Shown here: in pieces, positions 8,155 through 15,413 of the stretch
Numbering within the stretch: position 1 is the first letter of the stretch
Layout: each line of letters opens with the position of its first letter
Source of the DNA: CADBRN01 sp050944685
Lineage (GTDB): Bacteria > Bacillota > Clostridia > Lachnospirales > Lachnospiraceae
Assembly (NCBI GenBank): GCA_050944685.1
Contig: JBMNRP010000024.1
Coordinates: forward strand, 1 to 40,243
Direction of reading: 5' to 3'
Length of the DNA: 40,243 bases
Position numbers and translations under genes: made by a program
Notes under the pieces: model-generated
What the model was told of the DNA's origin: nothing
The model's input: only the letters and a program-made list of their open reading frames with translations
The model's database searches: none

Positions 8155-8201
8155 AAAAATAACAGAGAGGAAGAAACGCTTATTTTTTCCTCTCTGTTAT
8201 T
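8155..8201 (-). terminator. Intrinsic terminator of the rnjA-to-U32 gene unit
   Basis: Perfect 15-bp arms AATAACAGAGAGGAA and TTCCTCTCTGTTATT (8158-8172 and 8187-8201) are separated by 14 bases. ATTTTTATTC follows on the minus strand. It lies 38 bases after the stop of the U32 gene. Confidence 0.9.
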
Positions 8202-8239
8202 ATGTCACTCAGTTGCCCGGAAGTCAACATAAAATTGTA

Positions 8240-9478
8240 TCACTTTGCCCGGACACGCAGAATATCCATCGGTTCCGGAACATTGCCCAGATCGACGTGG
8301 ATCTCCTGCCCGGCGTGCGGACAGGATTCCACCGGAATTCCGTTTCCGTCAAACATGGCAGGAACACGGACCTGAGGGTTCGACCCGTCGGGTTTCATCA
8401 CCTCGACCGTGTCGCCGACGCAGAACTTGTTTTTCTGTTCGATCACGGCAAGTCCTTTTTCGTCCAGATGATCCACGACTCCGAGATACCGGTATTCCGT
8501 GACATATGTGCTCTCGTCGTAGATCTGCTCCTCCGGTCCCGGCTTTCCGTAGAAGAAGCCGGTGGAAAACCGGCGGTGCGTGCAGCCGGCAATCTGCTCT
8601 CTGTACCAGGGAAGGCGGTCCCGATACCTTCCGGGATCCTGTGCGTAATCGTCGATCGCGAAGCGGTATGTTCTGGCCACCGTCGCCACGTAGAGAGCCG
8701 TCTTCATCCGCCCCTCGATCTTGAAGCTGTCAATGCCGGCGCTCATCAGATCCGGAATATGATCTACCATGCAAAGATCCCGCGAATTGAAAATAAACGT
8801 TCCCCGTTCGTTTTCAAAAACCGGCATGTATTCTCCCGGTCTGGTCTCCTCCACCACCGCATAATTCCAGCGGCAGGGATGTGTGCAGGCGCCCCGGTTC
8901 GCGTCACGTCCGGTCAGATAATTGGACAGCAGGCACCTTCCGGAATAGGACATGCACATCGCCCCGTGAATAAATGTCTCCAGCTCCAGATCCGCGGGGA
9001 TCCTCTCCCTCAGTTCCCGGATCTCACGAAGCGAGAGCTCACGGGCGGTCACAATTCTCTTCGCTCCGAGGTCGTACCAGAAGCGGCACGTCTCATAATT
9101 GGTATTATTGGCCTGTGTGCTGATGTGTCTGGGAATCTCCGGACAGATCTCGCCCGCGATCCGGAAAACTCCGGGATCCGCGATAATCAGCGCATCCGGG
9201 GCCATCTCTCTGAGCTCTGCGAGATACCCGCGAATGCCCTCGAGATCCCCGTTGTGCGCCAGAATATTGACCGTCACATGGACCTTTACGCCGCGCTCGT
9301 GCGCGTAGCGGATCCCCTCCGCCATCTCATCCCGGCCGAAATTTTTCGCTTTCGCCCTCAGCCCGTAAGCGTCACCGCCGATGTAAACGGCATCCGCCCC
9401 GAAGGCACAGGCGACCTTCAGAACCTCCAGACAGCTCGCCGGAACCAGAAGCTCCGGGATTTTTCTGTTCATCTCCAT
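8240..9478 (-). CDS. Peptidase U32 family protein (TrhP/YrrO-like tRNA hydroxylation protein)
   Basis: U32 proteins were named as collagenase-like proteases, but members such as TrhP (RlhA-related) act in prephenate-dependent 5-hydroxylation of uridine 34 in tRNA. The 412-residue product has the family features PELLVPASCLEVLKVACAFG near the N-terminus, TFIHGAMCMSYSGRC with Cys175 and Cys182, the paired Cys198 and Cys202 that complete a four-cysteine iron-sulfur-type set, and SFKIEGRMKT (251-260). Its start overlaps the end of trmR, whose Bacillus homologue methylates the hydroxyuridine, so a tRNA wobble-modification role is a good inference. Bacillus has two adjacent copies (yrrN, yrrO); here there is one. 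ATG 9472 is an alternative start, forming an ATGA overlap. Confidence 0.88.
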   Translation of the reverse strand: MEMNRKIPELLVPASCLEVLKVACAFGADAVYIGGDAYGLRAKAKNFGRDEMAEGIRYAHERGVKVHVTVNILAHNGDLEGIRGYLAELREMAPDALIIADPGVFRIAGEICPEIPRHISTQANNTNYETCRFWYDLGAKRIVTARELSLREIRELRERIPADLELETFIHGAMCMSYSGRCLLSNYLTGRDANRGACTHPCRWNYAVVEETRPGEYMPVFENERGTFIFNSRDLCMVDHIPDLMSAGIDSFKIEGRMKTALYVATVARTYRFAIDDYAQDPGRYRDRLPWYREQIAGCTHRRFSTGFFYGKPGPEEQIYDESTYVTEYRYLGVVDHLDEKGLAVIEQKNKFCVGDTVEVMKPDGSNPQVRVPAMFDGNGIPVESCPHAGQEIHVDLGNVPEPMDILRVRAK

Positions 9479-10128
9479 AATTCCTCTGCCTTTTTCACGC
9501 TGACTGCTGCCCCGTCTCCGACCGGAAGAATCGTCGTGGTGAGTTCCGGATGATGCGTGATCGTGTAAAGATAATCCCGCATGCGCTTGTAAATCGTGCG
9601 GTTCCGCCTCTCCACGATATAGTGCGACTCGATCAGATCCCCGTCCTGAAGCACATTGTCCGAGAGGAGAACCCCTCCCGGCGCGAGCAGCCGCAGAATC
9701 TCCGGCAGAAAAGCCGGATACTGACCCTTTGCCGCGTCCATAAAAATAAAATCAAAGGGATCCGAAAGCCTCTGCAATACATCGGCCGCGTCTCCCTCGA
9801 TCAAAGTAATCTGATTTTGATGCCCGGAGGACGAAATATTGTTTCTCGCCTCCGGAATTCGCTTTTCGTAATTTTCTATTGTCGTAATATGACAGTTATC
9901 CGGTCCGTACTCCGCCATCAGAATGGCGGAAAAACCGGTCGCGGTCCCGACCTCCAGGATATTCTCCGGCCGCTGCATCTGAAGCAGCACCCGGATGAGG
10001 CTCTGCATGCCGCGGCGGATAATCGGAATTCTGTCTTTCTTCGCCCGCTCTTCCAGATCCTCCAGAAACGGGGAATTCCCCTCGTAAAAGGAATCCAGAA
10101 AAACAGACATCCGCGGATCAGTTATCAC
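9469..10128 (-). CDS. trmR: tRNA 5-hydroxyuridine O-methyltransferase (TrmR/YrrM type)
   Basis: A SAM-dependent class I O-methyltransferase of 219 residues. Motif I is ILEVGTATGFSAILMAEYG, and the acidic DPFDFIFMDAAKGQYP and LSDNVLQDG segments are typical of the COMT-like family to which YrrM/TrmR belongs. TrmR converts 5-hydroxyuridine 34 to 5-methoxyuridine. GTG 10128 is chosen because GGAGG lies 9 bases upstream; ATG 10110 is an alternative. It overlaps the preceding MltG-like gene by 11 bases and the following U32 gene by 10, so translation is probably coupled. The pairing with a U32 gene supports the tRNA role over small-molecule methylation. Confidence 0.85.
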   Translation of the reverse strand: MITDPRMSVFLDSFYEGNSPFLEDLEERAKKDRIPIIRRGMQSLIRVLLQMQRPENILEVGTATGFSAILMAEYGPDNCHITTIENYEKRIPEARNNISSSGHQNQITLIEGDAADVLQRLSDPFDFIFMDAAKGQYPAFLPEILRLLAPGGVLLSDNVLQDGDLIESHYIVERRNRTIYKRMRDYLYTITHHPELTTTILPVGDGAAVSVKKAEELWR

Positions 10129-10594
10129 CTTCGTTTCCCTCCGTCGGACTGCTCCCGCTGCTGGATGAGACGGTCTCCTGCGTCCCGGAAGAATCCTCCT
10201 CATCCTCGCTTTCTCCCGCCATGACGCGGAGCATCTCGTCCGCAGTCATAGACGTGCTCAGCGTGTACGTGCCGGGGATGATCTTATCATGATAGTCCGA
10301 TATCCGCTCCTGCAGCACAAAGACCGTGGGATTTTCCTCGAGCAGGCCGGCGTTCTTCAGCATCTCTCCGATCTCCCGGACCGACATGTCATCCGTAATG
10401 GTCACCTTTATTTCGCGGCCCTCTCCTTCGTCCACCGGCACCTGGTAAAGCACATTGTACCCGAGCTTGTACGCTTCGTGGCCGATGACAATCAGGGCGA
10501 TCACGAGGAGAATCAGACCCAGAAACTTTGTGATGCCCTTTACACCGCTCAGCGCGATATCCAGAGCGCTTTTTTTGTGTTCTTCTTCAGCCAT
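10118..10594 (-). CDS. MltG/YceG-like membrane protein lacking the catalytic domain
   Basis: A 158-residue protein with a cytosolic N-terminus (about 1-22), one membrane segment (FLGLILLVIALIVIGHEAY, about 24-42), and an extracytoplasmic LysM-like subdomain resembling the N-terminal part of MltG: VREIGEMLKNAGLLEENPTV and IIPGTYTLSTSMTADEML. MltG is normally about 340 residues and ends peptidoglycan strands with a catalytic glutamate in its second domain; that whole domain is missing. An acidic Ser/Glu/Gly-rich tail (from about 129) replaces it. There is no sign of a frameshift: the next gene starts at once. The position matches yrrL (mltG) between yrrK (ruvX) and yrrM in Bacillus, which supports homology. 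It may bind or regulate cell-wall enzymes without cutting. Confidence 0.75.
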   Translation of the reverse strand: MAEEEHKKSALDIALSGVKGITKFLGLILLVIALIVIGHEAYKLGYNVLYQVPVDEGEGREIKVTITDDMSVREIGEMLKNAGLLEENPTVFVLQERISDYHDKIIPGTYTLSTSMTADEMLRVMAGESEDEEDSSGTQETVSSSSGSSPTEGNEGDN

Positions 10595-10604
10595 GCACTT
10601 TTCC

Positions 10605-10934
10605 TCATTTCGGCGGATCTACCGGAACCGACCGGCTGATCTCCATGTAGACCGACCGGATCAGCCGGCAGACGGAATTTTCCGTCTCGATCATATCCAC
10701 TGCAAGCGGATTGGAAAAAAGGTCCGAATATCTGCCGCGCAGTTCATCCTCTGCGTCAAACAGATTCTGCCCTGAGACCTGGAGATCGTAATTTTCGCGC
10801 CGGAACTCCTCCAGACGCTTCGTGAGCTCGCTGTCCTCCTGGATCTGCGCAATCAGCTTTTTATAATGCCGGTACTCTTCCGTTCTGCGGATCGAATTGA
10901 CCAGATCCCGGACTTTTTGCATTACCGTATCCAA
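10605..10934 (-). CDS. YlbF/YmcA family protein
   Basis: A 109-residue, mostly helical protein of the YlbF/YmcA family (VRDLVNSIRRTEEYRHYKKL, FRRENYDLQV). In Bacillus, YlbF, YmcA and YaaT form a complex that acts on RNase Y-dependent mRNA maturation and on development. Placement directly after RNase J, with only two bases between genes, fits a role in RNA turnover. TTG 10934 is chosen as start because GGAGG (inside the end of rnjA) is 7 bases upstream; TTG 10940 would leave only one base. The family call is firm; the molecular role in this species is inferred. Confidence 0.82.
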   Translation of the reverse strand: MDTVMQKVRDLVNSIRRTEEYRHYKKLIAQIQEDSELTKRLEEFRRENYDLQVSGQNLFDAEDELRGRYSDLFSNPLAVDMIETENSVCRLIRSVYMEISRSVPVDPPK

Positions 10935-10936
10935 AA

Positions 10937-12604
10937 TCAAGCCTCCATGATGATCGGCAATATCATCGGTCTGCGCCTGGTCCGCTTCCAGATAAAGCTT
11001 CCGAGCGCATCCTTAACCGTGTTTTTCAGTTTGCCCCAGTCCGTCACTCTCTCATTCAGCGCTTCGCCGAGTGCCTCTTCCGCGACGTCATGCGCCTCGT
11101 CGATCAGATCCTCGGACTCGCGCACGTAGACAAAACCGCGCGTCACGATATCCGGTCCCGCAAGCAGCTGATTGCTTCCGGAATCGAGAGTAAAGACGAC
11201 GATCAGGATTCCGTCCTCTGAGAGCTTCTGGCGGTCGCGCAGGACGATATTCCCCACGTCCCCGACACCCAGTCCGTCGACCATGATTCCGCCGGTCTGG
11301 ATCTTGTCAATGATCTTCGCCTGTCCATCCTTAAACGCCAGGACGTCGCCGGTGTGCATCTTGAAAATATGGTCGCTGTCGTAGCCGAGCGACTTCGCGA
11401 GATTGGCCTGGGCAGTCAGATGCCGGAATTCTCCGTGGACGGGAACCGCATATTTTGGCTTCACGAGCGAATAGATCAGCTTGATCTCCTCCTGGCACGC
11501 GTGTCCCGAGACGTGGACATCCTGGAAAATAACCTTGGCGCCCTTCTCATACAGCTCATTGATGACGTTCGAGACCGCTTTCTCATTGCCCGGGATCGGA
11601 TGGGAGCTGAAAATAATCGTATCATTCGGCTTGATCGTCACCTTCTTGTGAAGATCCGCCGCCATCCTCGAGAGTGCGGCCATCGATTCGCCCTGGCTTC
11701 CCGTCGTAACGAGAGCCATCTTCTCGTCCGGATAATTTTTCATCTCATTGATGTCGATCAGCGTGTTCTCCGGGATCTTCAGGTAGCCCAGCTCGGAAGC
11801 CGTTCCGATGACATTTTCCATGCTGCGTCCCTGAACCGCCACTTTCCGTCCGAATTTGCAGGCGGAATTGATGATCTGCTGCACGCGGTCCACATTGGAA
11901 GCGAACGTGGCGATGATGATTCGCGAATGGCTGTTTTCCGAAAAAAGCGTGTCGATCGTCGTACCGACGGTCCTCTCCGACATGGTAAAGCCCGGCCGCT
12001 CCGCGTTCGTGCTGTCGCACAGCAGTGCGAGCACACCCTTCCGGCCGATCTCCGCGAATCGCTGCAGGTCGATTGCGTCCCCGAAAACCGGGGTATAGTC
12101 TACCTTGAAGTCTCCGGTATGGACAATGGTGCCAGCCGGGGAATAGATCGCCAGAGCCGCCGCGTCCTGGATGCTGTGGTTGGTCTTGATGAACTCAATC
12201 CGGAAATGACCGAGATTGATCGACTGACCGAAATCAATTACTTTCCGCCTGGTCGTCTCCATCAGCCCGTGTTCCTCGAGTTTGTGCTCGATCAGACCCA
12301 TGGTCAGCTTGGTCGCGTAGACCGGAACATTCAGCTGCTGCAGTACATACGGCAGCGCGCCGATATGGTCCTCGTGTCCGTGTGTAATCACAAAACCTTT
12401 TACTTTTTCCCTGTTTTCCAGAAGATATGTGATATCCGGGATAACCATGTCGATCCCCAGCATATCGTCATCCGGGAAAGCCATTCCGCAGTCCACCACG
12501 ACAATGCTGTCTTCATATTCAAATACGGTGATATTCATTCCGATCTGCTCAAGACCGCCGAGCGGAATGACCTTCAGCTCCCCTGTGTTGTTGTTTCCTT
12601 TCAA
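10937..12604 (-). CDS. rnjA: Ribonuclease J
   Basis: A metallo-beta-lactamase/beta-CASP RNase with 5'-3' exo- and endonuclease activity, central to mRNA decay and rRNA maturation. The 555-residue product (same length as Bacillus RNase J1) has the opening VIPLGGLEQIGMN (12-24), the zinc motif HGHEDH (75-80), a later zinc-binding HTGDFK, the beta-CASP region (about 210-360) with SHPIPGNE, and VHVSGHACQEE and VPVHGEFRHL. No ATG gives the right N-terminus; TTG 12604 has GGAGG 4 bases upstream and is the best start. A 494-base leader precedes it. ylbF, the MltG-like gene, trmR and the U32 gene follow in one unit. Confidence 0.96.
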   Translation of the reverse strand: MKGNNNTGELKVIPLGGLEQIGMNITVFEYEDSIVVVDCGMAFPDDDMLGIDMVIPDITYLLENREKVKGFVITHGHEDHIGALPYVLQQLNVPVYATKLTMGLIEHKLEEHGLMETTRRKVIDFGQSINLGHFRIEFIKTNHSIQDAAALAIYSPAGTIVHTGDFKVDYTPVFGDAIDLQRFAEIGRKGVLALLCDSTNAERPGFTMSERTVGTTIDTLFSENSHSRIIIATFASNVDRVQQIINSACKFGRKVAVQGRSMENVIGTASELGYLKIPENTLIDINEMKNYPDEKMALVTTGSQGESMAALSRMAADLHKKVTIKPNDTIIFSSHPIPGNEKAVSNVINELYEKGAKVIFQDVHVSGHACQEEIKLIYSLVKPKYAVPVHGEFRHLTAQANLAKSLGYDSDHIFKMHTGDVLAFKDGQAKIIDKIQTGGIMVDGLGVGDVGNIVLRDRQKLSEDGILIVVFTLDSGSNQLLAGPDIVTRGFVYVRESEDLIDEAHDVAEEALGEALNERVTDWGKLKNTVKDALGSFIWKRTRRRPMILPIIMEA

Positions 12605-12731
12605 AATTCCTCCGTTTCTGCGACTGAAACCGGAGAATATCCCGGACCTTTCTCCTGCCGGGCCGGCATCTGTTCCGTTTCCGCTCAAAAACCGGCATGG
12701 CAAGAAGACGACTGGCCATACGACCCGTCAT
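12549..12731 (-). CDS. Possible upstream ORF 2 overlapping the rnjA start (60 aa, basic)
   Basis: An ATG at 12731 overlaps the stop of upstream ORF 1 (ATGA), with GGAG 10 bases before it. The frame runs 60 residues and ends 56 bases inside rnjA. The product is very rich in Arg/Lys and matches no family I know. It may be a chance frame; if translated, it would occlude the rnjA start. Confidence 0.2.
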   Translation of the reverse strand: MTGRMASRLLAMPVFERKRNRCRPGRRKVRDILRFQSQKRRNFERKQQHRGAEGHSARRS

Positions 12732-12944
12732 TTCCCGATTTCTCCTGTTTGTATCAATTGCCTCACGTTTCGGCAGAAATGCCGGCACGGCAAGGGTCCT
12801 CTTCTCTCCCCGTCCCGATCTGATCGGTTCATTCCGGACTCCTCTGTTCAGAATCTGTTCCCGGTAATCTTCCGAATCGGAATCGACGATCAAAAAAGAC
12901 AGAAATTGCCGAACCCGTCTGCGATTCCGCCTTTCTGTACAGTT
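12605..12944 (-). other. Long 5' leader of rnjA
   Basis: About 340 bases between the second possible promoter and the rnjA start, with no conserved gene. The stretch holds two short upstream ORFs (12728-12832 and 12549-12731) and an imperfect 29-base direct repeat (12766-12794 and 12676-12704, identical at 23 of 29 positions), each copy starting CTTGCC and containing TGCCGG. I recognise no known riboswitch. Confidence 0.5.
12728..12832 (-). CDS. Possible leader peptide, upstream ORF 1 (34 aa)
   Basis: ATG 12832 has a strong ribosome site GAGGAG (12839-12844) at 6 bases. The 34-residue product is Arg-rich (9 of 34) with two cysteines, and stops in an ATGA overlap with upstream ORF 2. It has no recognisable homology. 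Support is only the ribosome site and its place in the rnjA leader. Confidence 0.3.
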   Translation of the reverse strand: MNRSDRDGERRGPLPCRHFCRNVRQLIQTGEIGK

Positions 12945-12975
12945 ACAATATTCCCCGTTCTGTATTTTTTTGCAA
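12945..12975 (-). promoter_or_regulatory. Possible second rnjA promoter
   Basis: TTGCAA (12970-12975) and TATTGT (12945-12950) are 19 bases apart; AATATT at 17 bases is the alternative -10. It lies directly after the two terminator-like hairpins at 12977-13033, where a separate start for rnjA would be needed. Confidence 0.35.
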
Positions 12976-12976
12976 A

Positions 12977-13033
12977 ACACCGCCATGGTGTAAAAAAGCC
13001 AGCCGAGCCTGCTTCCTGAGTTTCTCGCGGCTG
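12977..13033 (-). terminator. Tandem terminator-like hairpins upstream of rnjA
   Basis: The first hairpin pairs CAGCCG (13028-13033) with CGGCTG (13000-13005) and is followed by GC and six T (12992-12997). Directly after it, ACACC/GGTGT (12987-12991 and 12977-12981) with a 5-base loop is followed by TTTTGC. The first would end the short transcript from the promoter at 13086-13115. Confidence 0.55.
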
Positions 13034-13079
13034 TCTTTGATACCTGATAAGAACCCGTGTCCCTCACGGTCCCGGACGA
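12992..13079 (-). ncRNA. Candidate ~88-nt small RNA or leader RNA between ruvX and rnjA
   Basis: A near-consensus promoter would start transcription near 13079, and an intrinsic terminator ends it near 12992. The RNA has a 5' hairpin CCGTG-AGGGA-CACGG (13055-13069), an unpaired middle, a small GAG-AAA-CTC hairpin, and the terminator stem CAGCCG/CGGCTG with U6. It does not match SRP RNA (no GGAA-capped loop), 6S RNA or any riboswitch I know. It could be a stand-alone small RNA or an attenuated rnjA leader. Confidence 0.45.
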
Positions 13080-13085
13080 AAAAGA

Positions 13086-13115
13086 ATCATAATCTTTTTC
13101 ATGCCCGTCTGTCAA
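13086..13115 (-). promoter_or_regulatory. Near-consensus sigma-A promoter at the 3' end of ruvX
   Basis: TTGACA (13110-13115, six of six) lies in the last ruvX codons, and TATGAT (13086-13091, five of six) follows after 18 bases. The nearest downstream gene on this strand is rnjA, nearly 500 bases away, with terminator-like hairpins between. Confidence 0.75.
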
Positions 13116-13521
13116 GATATGTCTGAAGAATAAAGACCGCAGCGATCTCATCGACCACCTTCCTGCGGTTTTCTCCGCGGATATTCAGACAGTTCATCGT
13201 GCGGTTCGCGGATACCGTCGTCAGTCTTTCATCGATCATCTCAACCGGAAGACCGGTTCTCCGCCCAATGTTTTTCGCAAACTCTCTGGACTTCTCCGCC
13301 CGGATTCCCTCGTCGTTGTTCATATGCTTCGGGAGTCCGACCACGATCTTTTCTGCTTCGTATTCCTTCGCCAGCTCCCCGATCCGGGCATACGTCTTCC
13401 GCAGCTTGTTTTCCGAAGTTCTGCGGATGATCTCAACGCCCTGAGCAGTCAGACCGAGTGCATCGCTGACTGCGACGCCGACCGTTCTGGAGCCGAAATC
13501 CAGTCCGAGGATTCTTCCCAT
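13099..13521 (-). CDS. ruvX: RuvX/YqgF putative Holliday junction resolvase / pre-16S rRNA nuclease
   Basis: A 140-residue RNase H-fold protein of the YqgF family, proposed to resolve Holliday junctions and shown in some species to process the 5' end of 16S rRNA. Visible motifs are ILGLDFGSRTVGVAVSDALG with the first catalytic Asp, VVGLPKHMN, and DERLTTVSA with a second acidic residue; a late Asp occurs in KVVDEIAAVFILQ. Length is typical. The ATG overlaps the ireB stop by one base (TAATG), so the two are translationally coupled, as yrzL-yrrK in Bacillus. The 3' end contains the -35 of the next promoter. Confidence 0.95.
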   Translation of the reverse strand: MGRILGLDFGSRTVGVAVSDALGLTAQGVEIIRRTSENKLRKTYARIGELAKEYEAEKIVVGLPKHMNNDEGIRAEKSREFAKNIGRRTGLPVEMIDERLTTVSANRTMNCLNIRGENRRKVVDEIAAVFILQTYLDRRA

Positions 13522-13799
13522 TACTGATCCTTTCCGGACGGCTTTTCATTATTTTTGATATACTCATTCAGCAGTTCTTCGACCAGCTCATCACGCTCAA
13601 CCTTCTGAATCAGGCTTCTCGCCCCATTATGGCTGGTGATGTAAGTCGGGTCCCCGGACATGATATAACCGACGATCTGGCTGACAGGATTGTAACCCTT
13701 CTCAACCATCGCCTGATACACCTTGTCCAGAACCTCTTTTACTGAGACTTCCGGAGCCGAATGCACATTAAAGAACTGCGTACTTCCGAATTCATCCAT
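13521..13799 (-). CDS. ireB: IreB family regulatory phosphoprotein (UPF0297)
   Basis: A 92-residue protein matching the IreB/YrzL family along its length (FNVHSAPEVSVKEVLDKVY, GYNPVSQIVGYIMSGDPTYI, ITSHNGARSLI). In Enterococcus IreB is phosphorylated by the Ser/Thr kinase IreK near its N-terminus and modulates cephalosporin tolerance; a Thr is present at position 7. The ATG follows a consensus promoter by about 60 bases, and ruvX follows with a one-base overlap. The alaS gene that usually precedes yrzL is not here; mtaB is the upstream neighbour. Confidence 0.95.
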   Translation of the reverse strand: MDEFGSTQFFNVHSAPEVSVKEVLDKVYQAMVEKGYNPVSQIVGYIMSGDPTYITSHNGARSLIQKVERDELVEELLNEYIKNNEKPSGKDQ

Positions 13800-13858
13800 T
13801 TCTGATCACGTTCCTTTACTGCGGAAAAAACAAGACTCCCCGCGCATATTATCAATTT

Positions 13859-13887
13859 ATTGTACATTAGTTTACTCAATTAATCAA
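13859..13887 (-). promoter_or_regulatory. Sigma-A type promoter of ireB-ruvX
   Basis: TTGATT (13882-13887) and TACAAT (13859-13864) are separated by 17 bases in an AT-rich gap between mtaB and ireB. Confidence 0.75.
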
Positions 13888-13952
13888 GTCGTGCGGATAT
13901 TACAGCAAATTTACCCATAAAGTTACTCAAATCCCGTCCCGGAGCCTTCGCG

Positions 13953-15344
13953 CTATCCGAGCAGTTTTCCATCCAGAACGATCCGGGGAACGACTCTCAC
14001 GATCTGATTCGGCGACCCGACAAGACGATCCGGAACCAGCACCTCGCAGTAATTGGGCGTATGTCCCGTCCACCAGACGGACTCCTCCTCCATCCGGGAA
14101 TCCGCTGCCTGAGGCGACGCCGCGAGGAGTTCTCTTACTTGTCCGGCAGCATTATCTCCGGCCGGCTCCTCGATGAGAACCTCCGTCTCCTTTCCCAGCT
14201 GGCGCTCGAGATATTCCCGCTGCTTCCGCCGGTTCAGATCCAGAAGGACCTGCGCCCTCTCTTTTTTCACGCGCTCCGTGATCTGGTCCGGAAAGGAGGC
14301 CGCCCTCGTTCCCTCCCGGCGGGAATAAGGAAAAATGTGCGTCTCGAAAAATCCCGTTTTCTCGACGAACGCGCGCGATTCTTCAAAATCCTGATCCGTC
14401 TCCCCCGGGAATCCGGTGATGATATCCGTGGTGATGGCAGGATCACAAAAGCAGGAACGGAGATTCTCCACGATTTCCGAATATTCCTCCGGGGTATAGC
14501 CGCGGTTCATGCGGCGCAGCGTTTTCGCGCACCCGCTCTGAAGAGAGAGATGAAAATGAGGGCAGAGCTTTTCCAGCTTCGCCATCGCCGCGGCGGTTTC
14601 CCGTGTGATCGCCGCCGGCTCCAGAGACCCCAGACGGATACGGTCAATCCCGCCCGTCTCGTTAATGCGGGAAAGCAGGTGCAGCAGCGCGTCCTTTTCC
14701 CCGAAATCCGTCCCGTAGGAGCAGACGTGGATCCCGGTGATAACCACCTCGCGCGTTCCGGAGGCCGCCAGGCGCTCTACTTCCGCCAGAACATCGTCAG
14801 ATGCCCTGCTCCGCACCCGGCCGCGCGCATACGGAATAATGCAGTAGGAACAGAATTGATTGCACCCGTCCTGCACCTTCAGAAAAGCCCGCGTGTGCGA
14901 TTCGGTCCGGTCGATCGAGAGATTTTCATACTCACGGGTCGCGCCGATATCAATCAGAGCATCCTTTTTTTCCCCGCTCTTTTCATACTCGTTCAGCAGA
15001 AAAAGAAGTTTTCCCCTCTGATTGTTTCCGACAACCAGATCGATGGCGGGATCTTTTTCCAGCTCCGCGCCGGCGATCTGCGCGTAGCAGCCCATCGCCA
15101 CGACGACGGCATCCGGATTCATTTTTTTTGCCCTGTGCAGCATCTGACGCGACTTGCGGTCCGCGATATTGGTCACTGTGCAGGTATTGATTACGTAGAG
15201 GTCCGCCCCCGGGGCAAAGGGAACCATCTCATATCCCGCCGTCTCAAGCAGCTGACGGACCGCCTCGAGTTCATAGGAATTGACCTTGCAGCCGAGATTA
15301 TGCAGCGCCGCTTTCTTCACCTTTCTATTCTGTACACCTTCCAT
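13953..15344 (-). CDS. mtaB: tRNA t6A37 methylthiotransferase MtaB (radical SAM)
   Basis: Converts t6A37 to ms2t6A in tRNAs reading ANN codons, using two iron-sulfur clusters. The 463-residue product has the N-terminal UPF0004 domain with Cys19 (in the MtaB-type GCKVN), Cys55 and Cys86, the radical-SAM triad Cys161-Cys165-Cys168 in CNQFCSYCIIPYARGRVRS, and a C-terminal TRAM domain (about 395-455). Length is typical (about 430-450). It stands alone with its own promoter, divergent from the HPr-like gene. A GGGGGAAG-type ribosome site precedes the ATG. Confidence 0.95.
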   Translation of the reverse strand: MEGVQNRKVKKAALHNLGCKVNSYELEAVRQLLETAGYEMVPFAPGADLYVINTCTVTNIADRKSRQMLHRAKKMNPDAVVVAMGCYAQIAGAELEKDPAIDLVVGNNQRGKLLFLLNEYEKSGEKKDALIDIGATREYENLSIDRTESHTRAFLKVQDGCNQFCSYCIIPYARGRVRSRASDDVLAEVERLAASGTREVVITGIHVCSYGTDFGEKDALLHLLSRINETGGIDRIRLGSLEPAAITRETAAAMAKLEKLCPHFHLSLQSGCAKTLRRMNRGYTPEEYSEIVENLRSCFCDPAITTDIITGFPGETDQDFEESRAFVEKTGFFETHIFPYSRREGTRAASFPDQITERVKKERAQVLLDLNRRKQREYLERQLGKETEVLIEEPAGDNAAGQVRELLAASPQAADSRMEEESVWWTGHTPNYCEVLVPDRLVGSPNQIVRVVPRIVLDGKLLG

Positions 15345-15413
15345 AGCCGTCTTCCCCCGCGGACCGGATGCCGCGCCATGATAACCGCTTCCCGTTTTAT
15401 TTTCGATTCATCC

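Noticed and set aside
12992..13079. Idea that the short RNA is the small SRP RNA
   Set aside because: It contains AGGAAGCAGG, reminiscent of SRP RNA, but lacks the GGAA tetraloop flanked by UCC and GGA and the long paired rod, and cannot fold into helix 8.
12732..13151. Upper part of a 200-codon minus-strand frame across the ruvX-rnjA gap
   Set aside because: It crosses the ruvX end, the promoter and the terminator-like hairpins, and has no ribosome site at its ATG and no recognisable homology. Only its last 60 codons, with their own start, are kept as a low-confidence upstream ORF.
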